From Vibrio neptunius (GTDB taxonomy: Bacteria > Pseudomonadota > Gammaproteobacteria > Enterobacterales > Vibrionaceae), in assembly GCF_000967495.1 (NCBI RefSeq), contig NZ_JXXU01000010.1:1-64000 (forward strand): 64,000 nucleotides of DNA. Reading direction: 5' to 3'. The position numbers and the translations under genes are program-made. Positions 53,338 through 64,000 of this stretch are shown here, one piece after another. The notes beneath the pieces are model-generated. The model was not told the origin of the DNA, did no database searches, and saw nothing but the letters and a program-made list of their open reading frames with translations. The stretch's first letter is position 1; each line of letters starts with the position of its first letter.

Positions 53338-54969
53338 TTAATTCAGATTGAAACGAGTCATGACTTTTTGAAGGGAATGTGAAAGCTGTGTAAGCTCACG
53401 ACATGCTTGAGAAGTTTGCTCAGCACCTTGGGCAACCTCTTCTGATGACATGTGAATACTTTCAATATTTCGATTTAGCTCTTCAGCAACGGAATCTTGT
53501 TGATTACAGGCTGTCGCAATTTGAGTGCTCATATCAGAAATATCTGAGATGGTGGACTCTATTTCAGTCATGATCACTTCAGAATGAGTGCCTTGTTCGA
53601 CGCATTTAGATATCGACAAAATCGAATCATTGGTGGTCGACTTGGCTTCTTTGGTTAGTGATTGTAATTGCTGAATGATCTCGGCGATTTCACTGGTTGA
53701 CTCTTGAGTTCTTCCTGCAAGTGTTCTCACCTCTGAGGCCACAACTGCAAAACCTCGTCCATGTTCACCCGCTCTCGCCGCCTCAATGGCCGCGTTAAGT
53801 GCAAGAAGATTGGTTTGTTCCGCAATATCACGAATTACATCAACGATCATAGTGATTTGATTCGATTGCTCTTCAAGCTCAGTCACTTTCTTGCCAGCTT
53901 CTTGCATAATGTCTGAAACGTTTTCAATCTCAGCCACCATGGTTTTGATGTTTTCAACACCCTGTCTAGAACGAAGATTAGCGGAATTAGCGCGCTCAGC
54001 AGAATCGTCAGTATTGCGTGCGACATCCGCAACTGCCGCTTTCATTTCTGTCATTGCAGTCGCAACTTGAGTCACTTGTAACTGCTGAGAAGTCATACCC
54101 GATGCAGATGTCTCCGAGACTTGTGTCATTTCTTCTGCCGCGCTGCCAAGTTGCGTTACCGCTGCAATCACACTGTGAATAACATCACGCAGATCGTCCT
54201 GCATTTTACTGGTTGCATCGGCAAGTGTTCCCAGCTCATCATGACCAATGGCTTTGCGGTCAATAGAATGAGAAAGATCACCTTTCGCGATTGCGTTCGC
54301 TTGTTTCACGACTAAGTTCAATGGACCACAAATCAAACGAGTCAATACAATAGTCACTGCGATCATAATACAAAGGATCGTCAGGTTACTGATAATACTG
54401 GACACATTGAGGTCATTAACTGACTTAAGTATGTGAGTTTTATTGCTATCCATCGCTTGCTTTAAGATCTTAACAAGCTTGGAAAGTTCATTATCTAAAC
54501 TTATAAACTCTGGCAGAGAATTGGCCAAGATTGGATGAGCGGCCGCTTTATCATTCGCTAACATAGCTTGGTTGTAGCGATCCATGATCTTCAGGTAATC
54601 ACGCCACTCACGCATTAGCTTGTTAAAAGTCTGTTCTTCTTCACCAGGCCAAAGCGTTTTACTGTAAGCATCAAGCTTGCGCGCAATCTGTTCCCTTTCT
54701 TGAATATTACTGGCAATTTTCTCAGCCACTTTGCCACTATTCTCAAAGGTATAGGCAACAAACTGAGACCTGCGCCAACGAGATATATCATCACGAATGG
54801 CATCTACTCGCTCCATCGCTGGAAGAGTATCATCAGTGTAGTTAAGCAACTCTGACTTGATGTTTTTGAGCTCGACCGATAAGTAGATACCAAAGACGAT
54901 GTTAATCAAAGCAATGATAGAAAAAGTGAACGATATCTTTTTCGGGATTGATAAATTCTTAATAAACAT
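53338..54969 (-). CDS. Methyl-accepting chemotaxis protein with 4HB sensor
   Basis: A 543-residue chemoreceptor. A helix near residues 10-33 and another near 190-212 flank a four-helix-bundle-type periplasmic domain of about 150 residues. A HAMP segment ([20 protein letters not shown]) and the signalling hairpin tip ([20 protein letters not shown]) follow. I start at ATG 54969, which begins [13 protein letters not shown] just before the first helix; the frame from 55071 adds an unconvincing 34 residues. In V. cholerae the receptor beside bsrV is reported to sense D-amino acids, so this may be a D-amino-acid sensor. A pentapeptide CheR tether is not evident. Confidence 0.9.
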   Translation of the reverse strand: MFIKNLSIPKKISFTFSIIALINIVFGIYLSVELKNIKSELLNYTDDTLPAMERVDAIRDDISRWRRSQFVAYTFENSGKVAEKIASNIQEREQIARKLDAYSKTLWPGEEEQTFNKLMREWRDYLKIMDRYNQAMLANDKAAAHPILANSLPEFISLDNELSKLVKILKQAMDSNKTHILKSVNDLNVSSIISNLTILCIMIAVTIVLTRLICGPLNLVVKQANAIAKGDLSHSIDRKAIGHDELGTLADATSKMQDDLRDVIHSVIAAVTQLGSAAEEMTQVSETSASGMTSQQLQVTQVATAMTEMKAAVADVARNTDDSAERANSANLRSRQGVENIKTMVAEIENVSDIMQEAGKKVTELEEQSNQITMIVDVIRDIAEQTNLLALNAAIEAARAGEHGRGFAVVASEVRTLAGRTQESTSEIAEIIQQLQSLTKEAKSTTNDSILSISKCVEQGTHSEVIMTEIESTISDISDMSTQIATACNQQDSVAEELNRNIESIHMSSEEVAQGAEQTSQACRELTQLSHSLQKVMTRFNLN

Positions 54970-55183
54970 GGGTGATACACCTAAAATAATGCTGTTTTGG
55001 CAACCAAAATAACATCCATTAACCGTACAAAAATCACATTTTCCATTGCAAAATCCGGCAAAATGTATCACAAGCGAGAATCAATTAATATAAAAATCAA
55101 TACATCGGATGAGTTGTCAATAGGCAGCAGAAATACAAATGAGCAACATATCGTGGCATGTCTTTACGGCAGGGAGCACAAAA

Positions 55184-55208
55184 AAGCCGTGACGACTTGT
55201 CACGGCTT
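55184..55208 (-). terminator. Rho-independent terminator after the his operon
   Basis: AAGCCGTGAC / GTCACGGCTT, a ten-base perfect stem with a five-base loop, is followed on the minus strand by a T run. It lies about 45 bases past the hisI stop. Confidence 0.92.
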
Positions 55209-55253
55209 CTTTGATTTGTAATAGGTAAAATGTCTGCTGCAGTAGAAAAATAG

Positions 55254-55885
55254 TTAGCGATGACGCTCCTTGAGCTTATTGATCACGTCATTTATTGATA
55301 ACCCTTGGTCTTGCAACAAGACCATTAAGTGATAAACCAAGTCGGCTGATTCACATACTAGCTCCGCCTTATCACCCGACGTCGCCGCAAGTGCGACTTC
55401 AACGCCTTCTTCGCCCACTTTCTGCGAAATACGCTTGGTGCCACGGGAATAAAGGTTGGCAGTATAAGAAGAATCAGGGTCGGCACTCTTGCGGGCAGCC
55501 AATAGCTGCTCAAGTTGATGAAGCCACACCATTTGCGACTCCTCTTGTGGGTCGACATCCCAGCAAGTGGTGTTGCCCAAGTGACACGTAGGACCAATGG
55601 GATTCACTTTCACTAGTAGCGTGTCGTTATCGCAATCTAGCTGCATGTTCACCAATTGCAATACGTTGCCTGAGGTTTCACCTTTAGTCCACAAACGCTG
55701 CTTAGTACGAGAGAAAAACGTCACTTGACCTGTTTCACCCGTTTTCGCTAGTGCGTCTTGATTCATGTAACCCATCATCAGCACTTGGCTCGACTGGAAA
55801 TCTTGCACAATGGCAGGTACTAGGCCATCCACCTTGTCCCAGTTGATGCGCTCAGCTAAAGAACTTACTTCGGCGGTGTTTACAC

Positions 55886-55889
<4 letters not shown>
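55254..55889 (-). CDS. hisI: Bifunctional phosphoribosyl-AMP cyclohydrolase/phosphoribosyl-ATP pyrophosphatase
   Basis: A 211-residue bifunctional enzyme (HisIE): cyclohydrolase domain ([20 protein letters not shown], with metal-binding [11 protein letters not shown] and the CHLGNTTCW cysteine/histidine set), then the pyrophosphatase domain ([30 protein letters not shown]). It acts at the second and third steps of histidine synthesis. It overlaps hisF by four bases and is the last gene before the terminator. Confidence 0.98.
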
Positions 55890-57390
<1,501 letters not shown>

Positions 57391-58005
57391 TTATAATTCT
57401 AAGAAGTTTTGAATAAGCTTCGCGCCCGCTTTTGAAGAACGCTCAGGGTGGAATTGCACACCGTAGTAGTTACCGCTTTGCACAGCAGCCGTGAATGGAT
57501 TTTCGTATTCACATTCTGCAATCGTGTACTCACCAACAGGCATAGCAAAGCTATGTACGAAATAGAAGTACTCGCCTTCTTCAATCCCTTTGAACAGTGG
57601 ATTGCCTGTTTTAGCTGATACCGTGTTCCACCCCATGTGAGGCAGTGGTAAATCGCCAGTTTCAAGTAGCTTTACTTCACCATCACAAAGTCCAAGGCAC
57701 TCAACTAGCTCATCCGCTTTCTGCCCTTTTTCTTGAGATACTTTGCCCAACAGCTGCATACCTAAACAGATCCCTAGCAGCGGCTTTTCTACCTGTTTTA
57801 CCAAGCTAATTAGATCACGCTCTTCAAGGTTCTTCATCGCTTCACTTGCTGTCCCTACACCTGGTAGAAATAGCTTATCTGCTGCAAGCACGACTTGAGG
57901 GTCTTTAGAAATCGTTACGTCATAACCTAAACGTTCAATGGCAAACTTCACCGAAGAAACGTTGGCACAACCAGTATCAATAATGACGACTTTCTGTTCT
58001 GTCAC
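57391..58005 (-). CDS. hisH: Imidazole glycerol phosphate synthase glutaminase subunit
   Basis: A 204-residue class I glutamine amidotransferase: the nucleophile is in [13 protein letters not shown], the catalytic His-x-Glu in QFHPERSS, and the oxyanion-strand region in [14 protein letters not shown]. It supplies ammonia to HisF. It lies 26 bases after hisB. Confidence 0.98.
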   Translation of the reverse strand: MTEQKVVIIDTGCANVSSVKFAIERLGYDVTISKDPQVVLAADKLFLPGVGTASEAMKNLEERDLISLVKQVEKPLLGICLGMQLLGKVSQEKGQKADELVECLGLCDGEVKLLETGDLPLPHMGWNTVSAKTGNPLFKGIEEGEYFYFVHSFAMPVGEYTIAECEYENPFTAAVQSGNYYGVQFHPERSSKAGAKLIQNFLEL

Positions 58006-58031
58006 TGTTTTTCTCCTTGCTAACGATAGCC

Positions 58032-59105
58032 TTAAAGTACGCCTTTACTACTTGGTAGCTCAGTGCCTTCTACTTTGATTGCTTGGCGTAGCGTACGACC
58101 AAACGCTTTAAATAGGCTCTCAATGATGTGGTGATCATTGTCGCCAGCAGAAGAAAGGTGCAGTGTGCACGCTAGAGTGTCAGTTAGAGAACGGAAGAAG
58201 TGAATCACCATCTCGGTTGAAAGGTCACCCACTTGCTCACGGCTGAACTTCGCGTCGAACTTAAGGTAAGGACGCCCCGACAGGTCTAGAGCACATTGTG
58301 CCAAACACTCATCCATTGGCAGGCTAAAGCCAAATCGGCCAATACCACGCTTATCACCTAGCGCTTCTTTCAGCGCTTGGCCCAACGCAAGTGCGGTGTC
58401 TTCCACAGAGTGATGATCATCAATGTGTAGGTCGCCCTCCACCTTACACACCATCTTAAATCCACCGTGTGTTGCGATTTGATCAAGCATATGGTCAAAG
58501 AAGCCTAGGCCCGTAGAAATATCATTACCGCCTTGGTCATCAAGATTTACCACGACTTTAATGTCAGTTTCTTTCGTCTTTCGGACCACTTCAGCGACGC
58601 GAGCTTTCACCGTCAGATCTTTCAGGATCTGTTTCCAACCCATGGTTTCTGGGTTGTACTGAATGCCGCGAATCGCCATGTTTTCTGCAAGTTGAAGATC
58701 AGTTTGACGATCGCCAATCACAACAGAGTTTTGGAAGTCCACTTTGCCACCTTGAAGGTACTCTTTCACCATGCCTAATTTAGGCTTGCGGCATGAGCAG
58801 TTATCTTCTTCAAAGTGAGGGCAAATCAGTACGTCATCGAACGTCACACCTTGAGATTCGAAGATTTCCATCATCATATCGTGCGGTGCATCAAAGTCTG
58901 CTTGTGGGTAGCTCTCGGTACCCAAACCATCTTGGTTAGTGACCATCACTAGGCGGTATCCTGCGTCCTGCAACGACAGCAGGCTTGGGATAACAAATGG
59001 CTCTAGCTTTAGCTTATCTAGGCGGTCTACTTGAAAATCAACCGGCGGCTCAACAATTAAGGTGCCATCACGGTCAATAAAAAGGATTTTTTGTTGTTTG
59101 CTCAC
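58032..59105 (-). CDS. hisB: Histidinol-phosphatase/imidazoleglycerol-phosphate dehydratase
   Basis: A 357-residue bifunctional enzyme. N-terminal HAD phosphatase: [15 protein letters not shown] with [15 protein letters not shown] (zinc-binding). C-terminal dehydratase from about residue 167: [37 protein letters not shown] and [21 protein letters not shown] start it at GTG 59105 (AAGGA seven bases upstream) rather than the frame from 59141; this gives [11 protein letters not shown] and the family length. Confidence 0.97.
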   Translation of the reverse strand: MSKQQKILFIDRDGTLIVEPPVDFQVDRLDKLKLEPFVIPSLLSLQDAGYRLVMVTNQDGLGTESYPQADFDAPHDMMMEIFESQGVTFDDVLICPHFEEDNCSCRKPKLGMVKEYLQGGKVDFQNSVVIGDRQTDLQLAENMAIRGIQYNPETMGWKQILKDLTVKARVAEVVRKTKETDIKVVVNLDDQGGNDISTGLGFFDHMLDQIATHGGFKMVCKVEGDLHIDDHHSVEDTALALGQALKEALGDKRGIGRFGFSLPMDECLAQCALDLSGRPYLKFDAKFSREQVGDLSTEMVIHFFRSLTDTLACTLHLSSAGDNDHHIIESLFKAFGRTLRQAIKVEGTELPSSKGVL

Positions 59106-59173
59106 TCGAACTTCCTTATTGCTAATCTTTGGCGCCCCCACTTGTCAGCGAAGGCAATTAATTTTGTCTCTAC

Positions 59174-60226
<1,053 letters not shown>

Positions 60227-61519
60227 TTACTTAGCTGCCAATTTTTCTACACGGATAGTCACTGCACGTTTGTGTGCATCTAAACCTTCCGCTTCTGCCA
60301 TGGTGACCACGGTTGGTGCTAGACCTTTGAGACCGTCAGCAGACAGCTCTTGAACCGTCATACGTTTCGAAAAGTCCGCTAAGCCTAAGCTTGAATACGT
60401 GCGTGTGTAACCGTAAGTAGGAAGAACGTGGTTGGTGCCAGATGCGTAATCACCTGCTGATTCAGGCGACCAATCACCTAAGAAAATCGATCCAGCGTTA
60501 TCTAGCAGCGGCAGAAGCTCGCGTGGATTCTTTGTCTGAACAATTAAGTGCTCAGGACCGTAATAATTCGAGATGGAAACCGATTGAGTAAGAGACTCGG
60601 CAATGATGATCAAGCTTGAGGCCAATGCTTGTTCGGCGATGTCCGCGCGAGATAGATCCTTAAGCTGACGTTGAACCGCATCCGTCACTTGATCTGCAAT
60701 AACAGGAGAAGGAGTCACAAGTACCACTTGAGAATCAGGACCGTGCTCCGCTTGGCTTAGCAAATCAGCAGCGATAAAGTCAGGATCCGCAGTGTCATCG
60801 GCCAACACCAGCACTTCAGATGGGCCTGCTGGCATATCAATCGCCGCACCGCGAAAATCATTGCTCACCTGACGTTTTGCTTCCGTCACATAAGCGTTAC
60901 CCGGGCCAAAGATCTTATCAACTTTGGATACCGTCTCGGTACCATAAGCCATCGCAGCAACTGCTTGACCACCACCGACGTTGTACACTTCATCAATACC
61001 ACACAGTTGCGCGACATAAAGGATCTCGTCTGCGATTGGCGGTGGAGAACACAACACCACTTTACGACAGCCCGCAATTTTTGCAGGAACGCCGAGCATC
61101 AAAACCGTCGAAGGCAATGGCGCACTCCCGCCCGGAATGTACAAACCCACTTTTTGAATCGGGCGCGTTACCTGCTCACAAAGCACACCCGGTTGAGTCT
61201 CTACTTTGATTCGCTGTGGCTTCTGTGCTTTATGAAACTTCGAGATGTTTGCATAAGCTTGCTCAAGCGCATCTTTCATCTTTTCAGAAAGGCGAGCAGA
61301 CGCTTCATCAATTTCTTGTGCTGAGACACGAATGGATTCCGGCTTCACATGGTCAAACTTCTCAGTCAGTTCCAATAATGCAGCATCACCCTCTTTACGA
61401 ACTTTTGCGATTACTTCAGAAACCGCAGCCGTGATGTTTGCGCTCTCTGCGATTGCCGGACGCTCTAGAATCGATTCTTGCTGCGTTTCACTCAGCGATT
61501 GCCATACGACGGTTCTCAT
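60227..61519 (-). CDS. hisD: Histidinol dehydrogenase
   Basis: A 430-residue, zinc-dependent NAD enzyme oxidising histidinol to histidine in two steps. Landmarks are [64 protein letters not shown], and [16 protein letters not shown] with YYGPEHLIV. It is five bases downstream of hisG. Confidence 0.98.
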   Translation of the reverse strand: MRTVVWQSLSETQQESILERPAIAESANITAAVSEVIAKVRKEGDAALLELTEKFDHVKPESIRVSAQEIDEASARLSEKMKDALEQAYANISKFHKAQKPQRIKVETQPGVLCEQVTRPIQKVGLYIPGGSAPLPSTVLMLGVPAKIAGCRKVVLCSPPPIADEILYVAQLCGIDEVYNVGGGQAVAAMAYGTETVSKVDKIFGPGNAYVTEAKRQVSNDFRGAAIDMPAGPSEVLVLADDTADPDFIAADLLSQAEHGPDSQVVLVTPSPVIADQVTDAVQRQLKDLSRADIAEQALASSLIIIAESLTQSVSISNYYGPEHLIVQTKNPRELLPLLDNAGSIFLGDWSPESAGDYASGTNHVLPTYGYTRTYSSLGLADFSKRMTVQELSADGLKGLAPTVVTMAEAEGLDAHKRAVTIRVEKLAAK

Positions 61520-61524
61520 TGCAA

Positions 61525-62421
61525 TTACTCCATCATTTTCTCAATGGGTAGGACTAGAATTGAGCTCGCACCCAGTTCCTTTAGCTGTTCCATGGTTTCC
61601 CAGAACAGGTTTTCAGTACTAACCAAATGAACCGCTACTTTTTGCTTGTCAGCAGATAGAGGTAATACCGTTGGGTCTTCTGCGCCAGGAAGCAATGCTT
61701 TGATTTGGTCTAGTTTCTCAGCTGATGCGTGTAGCATGATGTACTTCGACTCTTTTGCTTGCTGTACGCCTTGCATGCGAGTCAACAGTTTTTCGATTAG
61801 TGCTACTTTATCTGCATCGAATTCACCGGTGCGTTGAATCAGCGTCGCTTTTGACTTGAAGATAATCTCAGCTTCTTTTAAGCCATTCGCTTCTAGTGTC
61901 GCACCTGTAGAAACCAAATCTGCGATGGCGTCGGCAAGACCCGCGCGAGGGGCAACTTCTACAGAACCCGTCAGCATACAGGTAGAAAATGGAACACCTT
62001 GTTGATCCATGTAAGCTTTAAGCAATTGTGGGTAGGTAGTGGCAATTCGTTTACCTGCTAAATCCTGAGGACCGTTGTATTCTTCATCTTTGTCGATAGC
62101 GATAGATAAACGGCAACCACCAAAATCTAGACGACGAAGTGGAACAAATTCACATGGCTCGCCAAGCGCCTTACGATCAAGACGAACTTCTTCAAGTTCA
62201 TTTTCACCAATAAAGCCAAGGTCAACAACACCATCCATAATTAGACCAGGAATGTCGTCATCACGGACTAACAGCAGATCAATAGGCATGTTCAGCGAGT
62301 GAACGACCAGACGTTCACCCATGATGTTGAATTTTACGCCGCACTTTTTAAGCAGTTCTTGGCATTCTTTGCTTAGGCGACCTTTTTTTTGGATTGCGAT
62401 TCTTAGGCGTTGTGTTTGCAT
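61525..62421 (-). CDS. hisG: ATP phosphoribosyltransferase
   Basis: A 298-residue, long-form HisG that starts histidine synthesis (ATP plus PRPP). The catalytic part has [18 protein letters not shown] and [20 protein letters not shown]; the C-terminal regulatory domain senses histidine ([20 protein letters not shown]). It is the first structural gene of the operon, behind the leader peptide and attenuator. GGGATAACAGC precedes the ATG. Confidence 0.98.
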   Translation of the reverse strand: MQTQRLRIAIQKKGRLSKECQELLKKCGVKFNIMGERLVVHSLNMPIDLLLVRDDDIPGLIMDGVVDLGFIGENELEEVRLDRKALGEPCEFVPLRRLDFGGCRLSIAIDKDEEYNGPQDLAGKRIATTYPQLLKAYMDQQGVPFSTCMLTGSVEVAPRAGLADAIADLVSTGATLEANGLKEAEIIFKSKATLIQRTGEFDADKVALIEKLLTRMQGVQQAKESKYIMLHASAEKLDQIKALLPGAEDPTVLPLSADKQKVAVHLVSTENLFWETMEQLKELGASSILVLPIEKMME

Positions 62422-62465
62422 TGCTGTTATCCCTGTGCAAATTAATTTTTAAATCGTTAAAACTA

Positions 62466-62499
62466 AAAAACCCTCGGAAGAATTGGTCTCCCGAGGGTT
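62466..62499 (-). terminator. his operon attenuator terminator
   Basis: AACCCTCGG / CCGAGGGTT with a loop of 13 bases, followed on the minus strand by TTTTTTAGTTTT, lies between the leader peptide and hisG. Upstream, CCGGGAG (62529-62535) can pair with CTCCCGG (62544-62550). A further CTCCCG copy lies at 62563-62568 and one in the terminator stem (near 62489-62494), so competing hairpins are possible, as in other his attenuators. Confidence 0.85.
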
Positions 62500-62573
62500 C
62501 TGAATCTTGTAGTTTGCGATTTCTGCCTCCGGGAGTTTCCTATCTCCCGGGTATGCGTACATCTCCCGAAAGA

Positions 62574-62606
62574 CTAGACTGGGTGATGATGGTGATGAAT
62601 GTTCAT
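62574..62606 (-). CDS. hisL: his operon leader peptide
   Basis: A ten-residue open frame on the minus strand reads MNIHHHHHPV and stops, five histidine codons in a row just upstream of the attenuator. Ribosome stalling at these codons during histidine shortage would favour the anti-terminator fold. The run is shorter than the seven histidines of the E. coli leader. It begins about 45 bases after the probable transcription start. Confidence 0.9.
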   Translation of the reverse strand: MNIHHHHHPV

Positions 62607-62656
62607 TACAAAATTACGCATACTTATAAGCTCTTCAGTTCGCTTGCTTGGTAACC

Positions 62657-62685
62657 ACACTAACTAAGGCAAATCCATTTTTCAA
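62657..62685 (-). promoter_or_regulatory. his operon promoter
   Basis: On the minus strand TTGAAA (62685-62680) and TAGTGT (62662-62657) are separated by 17 bases, giving a start near 62650, about 45 bases before hisL. Confidence 0.6.
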
Positions 62686-62690
62686 CTAAA

Positions 62691-62722
62691 AATTGAAGAT
62701 TTTTTCAATTTGTATAATACAA
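62691..62722. repeat. Two adjacent palindromes upstream of the his promoter
   Basis: AATTGAA / TTCAATT (62691-62697 with 62704-62710) and TTGTATAATACAA (62710-62722) abut each other and lie immediately upstream of the -35 box. They may be operators or part of a terminator region for the next gene; no known regulator site was recognised. Confidence 0.35.
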
Positions 62723-62726
62723 ATAA

Positions 62727-62748
62727 AAAGGGAGCGAAAGCTCCCTTT
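62727..62748 (-). terminator. Rho-independent terminator after the nhaC-like gene
   Basis: AAAGGGAGC / GCTCCCTTT with a GAAA loop, followed on the minus strand by TTATTT, lies 24 bases beyond the stop. Confidence 0.9.
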
Positions 62749-62772
62749 AAAATTCTTTTATCGTTCAGCTCA

Positions 62773-64000
62773 TTAAACGTTTTGACAGCTTGCCATCTTC
62801 GCTTTTGAAAGAATCGATAGCAAAACACAAACGCCTACAAAAGCAACCGCCGAAACAGCGAAAGAAATGCCTACTGATGCGGTCATACCCAGTGTGATGA
62901 AACCAATACAAGAGACAGCCGCAACTGATAATGCATAAGGCAACTGAGTCGCTACGTGATCAATATGGTTACAACGTGCCCCCGTTGAAGAGAGAATTGT
63001 CGTATCTGAAATTGGTGAACAGTGATCTCCAAATACTGAGCCTGCCAACACAGCACTTAGCATAGGCAGCATCAAAGCAAGATCTGTGGCACCTGCCATA
63101 TCACCAGCAATTGGCAGCATAATACCAAACGTACCCCATGATGTACCGGTAGAGAAAGCCATAAGACCAGATAGCAAGAACAGGATAACAGGTAGCCAAT
63201 CAGGATTGATATTGCCTTGTGCTAATGTTGATAGGTATTTACCCGTGTTCATATCGCCGATAACAGAACCAATAGTCCAAGCAAAAATAAGGATCAAAAT
63301 GGCACTAAACATCGATTTGGCGCCAATCCAAAGAGTACGCGTTATTTCGCTAAATGCGATGCCCTGCTTAAGCACCGTAAACAGAGCTATAGCCAACCCG
63401 ACAAGACCACCATAGATCAACGAAGTGCCTACATCTGTGTTCTCAAATGCACCGAGAACATAAAACGCTTTGTCATCTGCGGCCAATGCCTGTCCGCCTG
63501 TATATAGCATTGAGGCAATAGTTGCGACAATCAGGAATACAATCGGTAGAACTAAGTCGGAAACTTTACCGCCTTCACTTTCCTGAATATCCAATTCTTC
63601 ATTGATATCATGTGCTTCCTGAGAGTCATCAGCTTGTTCTTTATCAAAGCCGTGTCCCTGAGATGCTGCAATTTCATGGTTGCGCATCTTACCAATATCA
63701 AGACCAAACCAAGCCACTGCAAATACCATTAGCAAAGCGAAAACAGCGTAAAAGTTCATTGGGATAAGACGTACATAAGCACCAAGTGCTGAATACTCAG
63801 TAATACCATGGGATACCAAAATACCAGCAATAATCGTCATGATGTAAGCCCCCCAACTAGAGGCTGGCATGATCACGCACATAGGTGCTGCTGTTGAGTC
63901 TAAGATGTAGGCCAACTTAGCGCGGGATACATAAAAACGGTCTGTAACAGGTCGAGAAATCGCGCCAACGGCTAGGCTATTAAAATAGTCATCAACAAAA
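62773..64000 (-). CDS. nhaC: NhaC-type Na+/H+ antiporter (5' end beyond the window)
   Basis: The C-terminal part of a large membrane protein. The reading frame stays open from the stop at 62773 to the window edge at 64000, with VDDYFNSLAVGAISRPVTDR upstream of the first start-like codon, so the gene starts outside the window. Landmarks include STAAPMCVIMPASSWGAYI, FSTGTSWGTFGIMLPIAGDM and SVFGDHCSPISDTTILSSTG, typical of the NhaC/YdfI-like family. About nine helices are visible, with an acidic cytoplasmic loop near residues 85-115 of the visible part. Specificity (sodium or a carboxylate/amino-acid exchange) is not certain. Confidence 0.85.
   Translation of the reverse strand, partial: FVDDYFNSLAVGAISRPVTDRFYVSRAKLAYILDSTAAPMCVIMPASSWGAYIMTIIAGILVSHGITEYSALGAYVRLIPMNFYAVFALLMVFAVAWFGLDIGKMRNHEIAASQGHGFDKEQADDSQEAHDINEELDIQESEGGKVSDLVLPIVFLIVATIASMLYTGGQALAADDKAFYVLGAFENTDVGTSLIYGGLVGLAIALFTVLKQGIAFSEITRTLWIGAKSMFSAILILIFAWTIGSVIGDMNTGKYLSTLAQGNINPDWLPVILFLLSGLMAFSTGTSWGTFGIMLPIAGDMAGATDLALMLPMLSAVLAGSVFGDHCSPISDTTILSSTGARCNHIDHVATQLPYALSVAAVSCIGFITLGMTASVGISFAVSAVAFVGVCVLLSILSKAKMASCQNV

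Overview
The window looks like chromosomal DNA of a Vibrio or a close relative. Gene order and protein sequence both point there: uvrY(varA)-uvrC-pgsA with a tRNA cluster, a LuxN-type quorum-sensing receptor, a Vibrio cholerae cytolysin-type toxin, psp genes beside sapABCDF and a two-adaptor RND pump (vexIJK-like), bsrV beside a chemoreceptor, and a complete his operon with a leader peptide. I see no prophage, insertion sequence, CRISPR array or integron. The content is core genome with a few accessory-looking loci.

Layout. 1-3665 (minus): tRNA-Cys/Gly/Leu, pgsA, uvrC, uvrY. 4017-8913 (plus): a DUF3015 protein, a DUF4105 (Lnb-like) protein with a probable outer-membrane barrel, and DNA polymerase II. 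8925-12773: a solute-binding protein, a pore-forming cytolysin and a nucleotidyltransferase-like protein. 12910-14214: efpL, yciU and convergent ihfA. 14903-17937: a LuxN-like hybrid kinase, then a small GemA-like gene. 18065-21456: yciB, yciA, yciI, a probable type II secretion pilotin and small genes. 21661-25754: ynjBCD-type ABC importer and ynjF. 26026-29218 (minus): rRNA-methyltransferase-like protein, RluA-type synthase, NSS transporter. 29623-34399 (plus): cardiolipin synthase, metC, lipase and its foldase. 34421-41844 (minus): tag, vexKJI, pspCBA. 42060-49218 (plus): pspF, sapABCDF, DUF2927. 49229-50593 (minus): DUF2750, ppaC. 50778-51992 (plus): manganese exporter. 52036-54969 (minus): bsrV and chemoreceptor. 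55254-62606 (minus): hisLGDCBHAFI. 62773 to the window end (minus): an NhaC-type antiporter cut by the edge.

The most interesting locus is the LuxN-like receptor at 14903-17404. Its ligand-binding membrane region, ATP-binding domain and receiver look intact, but the phospho-accepting histidine of the H-box is an asparagine (codon 16301-16303) and two neighbouring H-box residues are also changed. No luxM synthase gene lies beside it. Just downstream sit a sigma54-type promoter match and two partial matches to the LuxO operator, ahead of a small unrecognised gene. Other points to check are a cytolysin without the beta-prism domain, a nine-G tract inside the RND pump gene, a bsrV-chemoreceptor pair that may make and sense D-amino acids, and a Mn-dependent pyrophosphatase divergent from a Mn exporter.

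Several genes connect functionally. The cytolysin and the lipase are types of protein that vibrios export by type II secretion, and the probable pilotin at 19519 would serve that machine. Psp, Sap and VexIJK-like genes form an envelope-stress and export block. All functional names rest on sequence reading and recalled family features; no database search was run.
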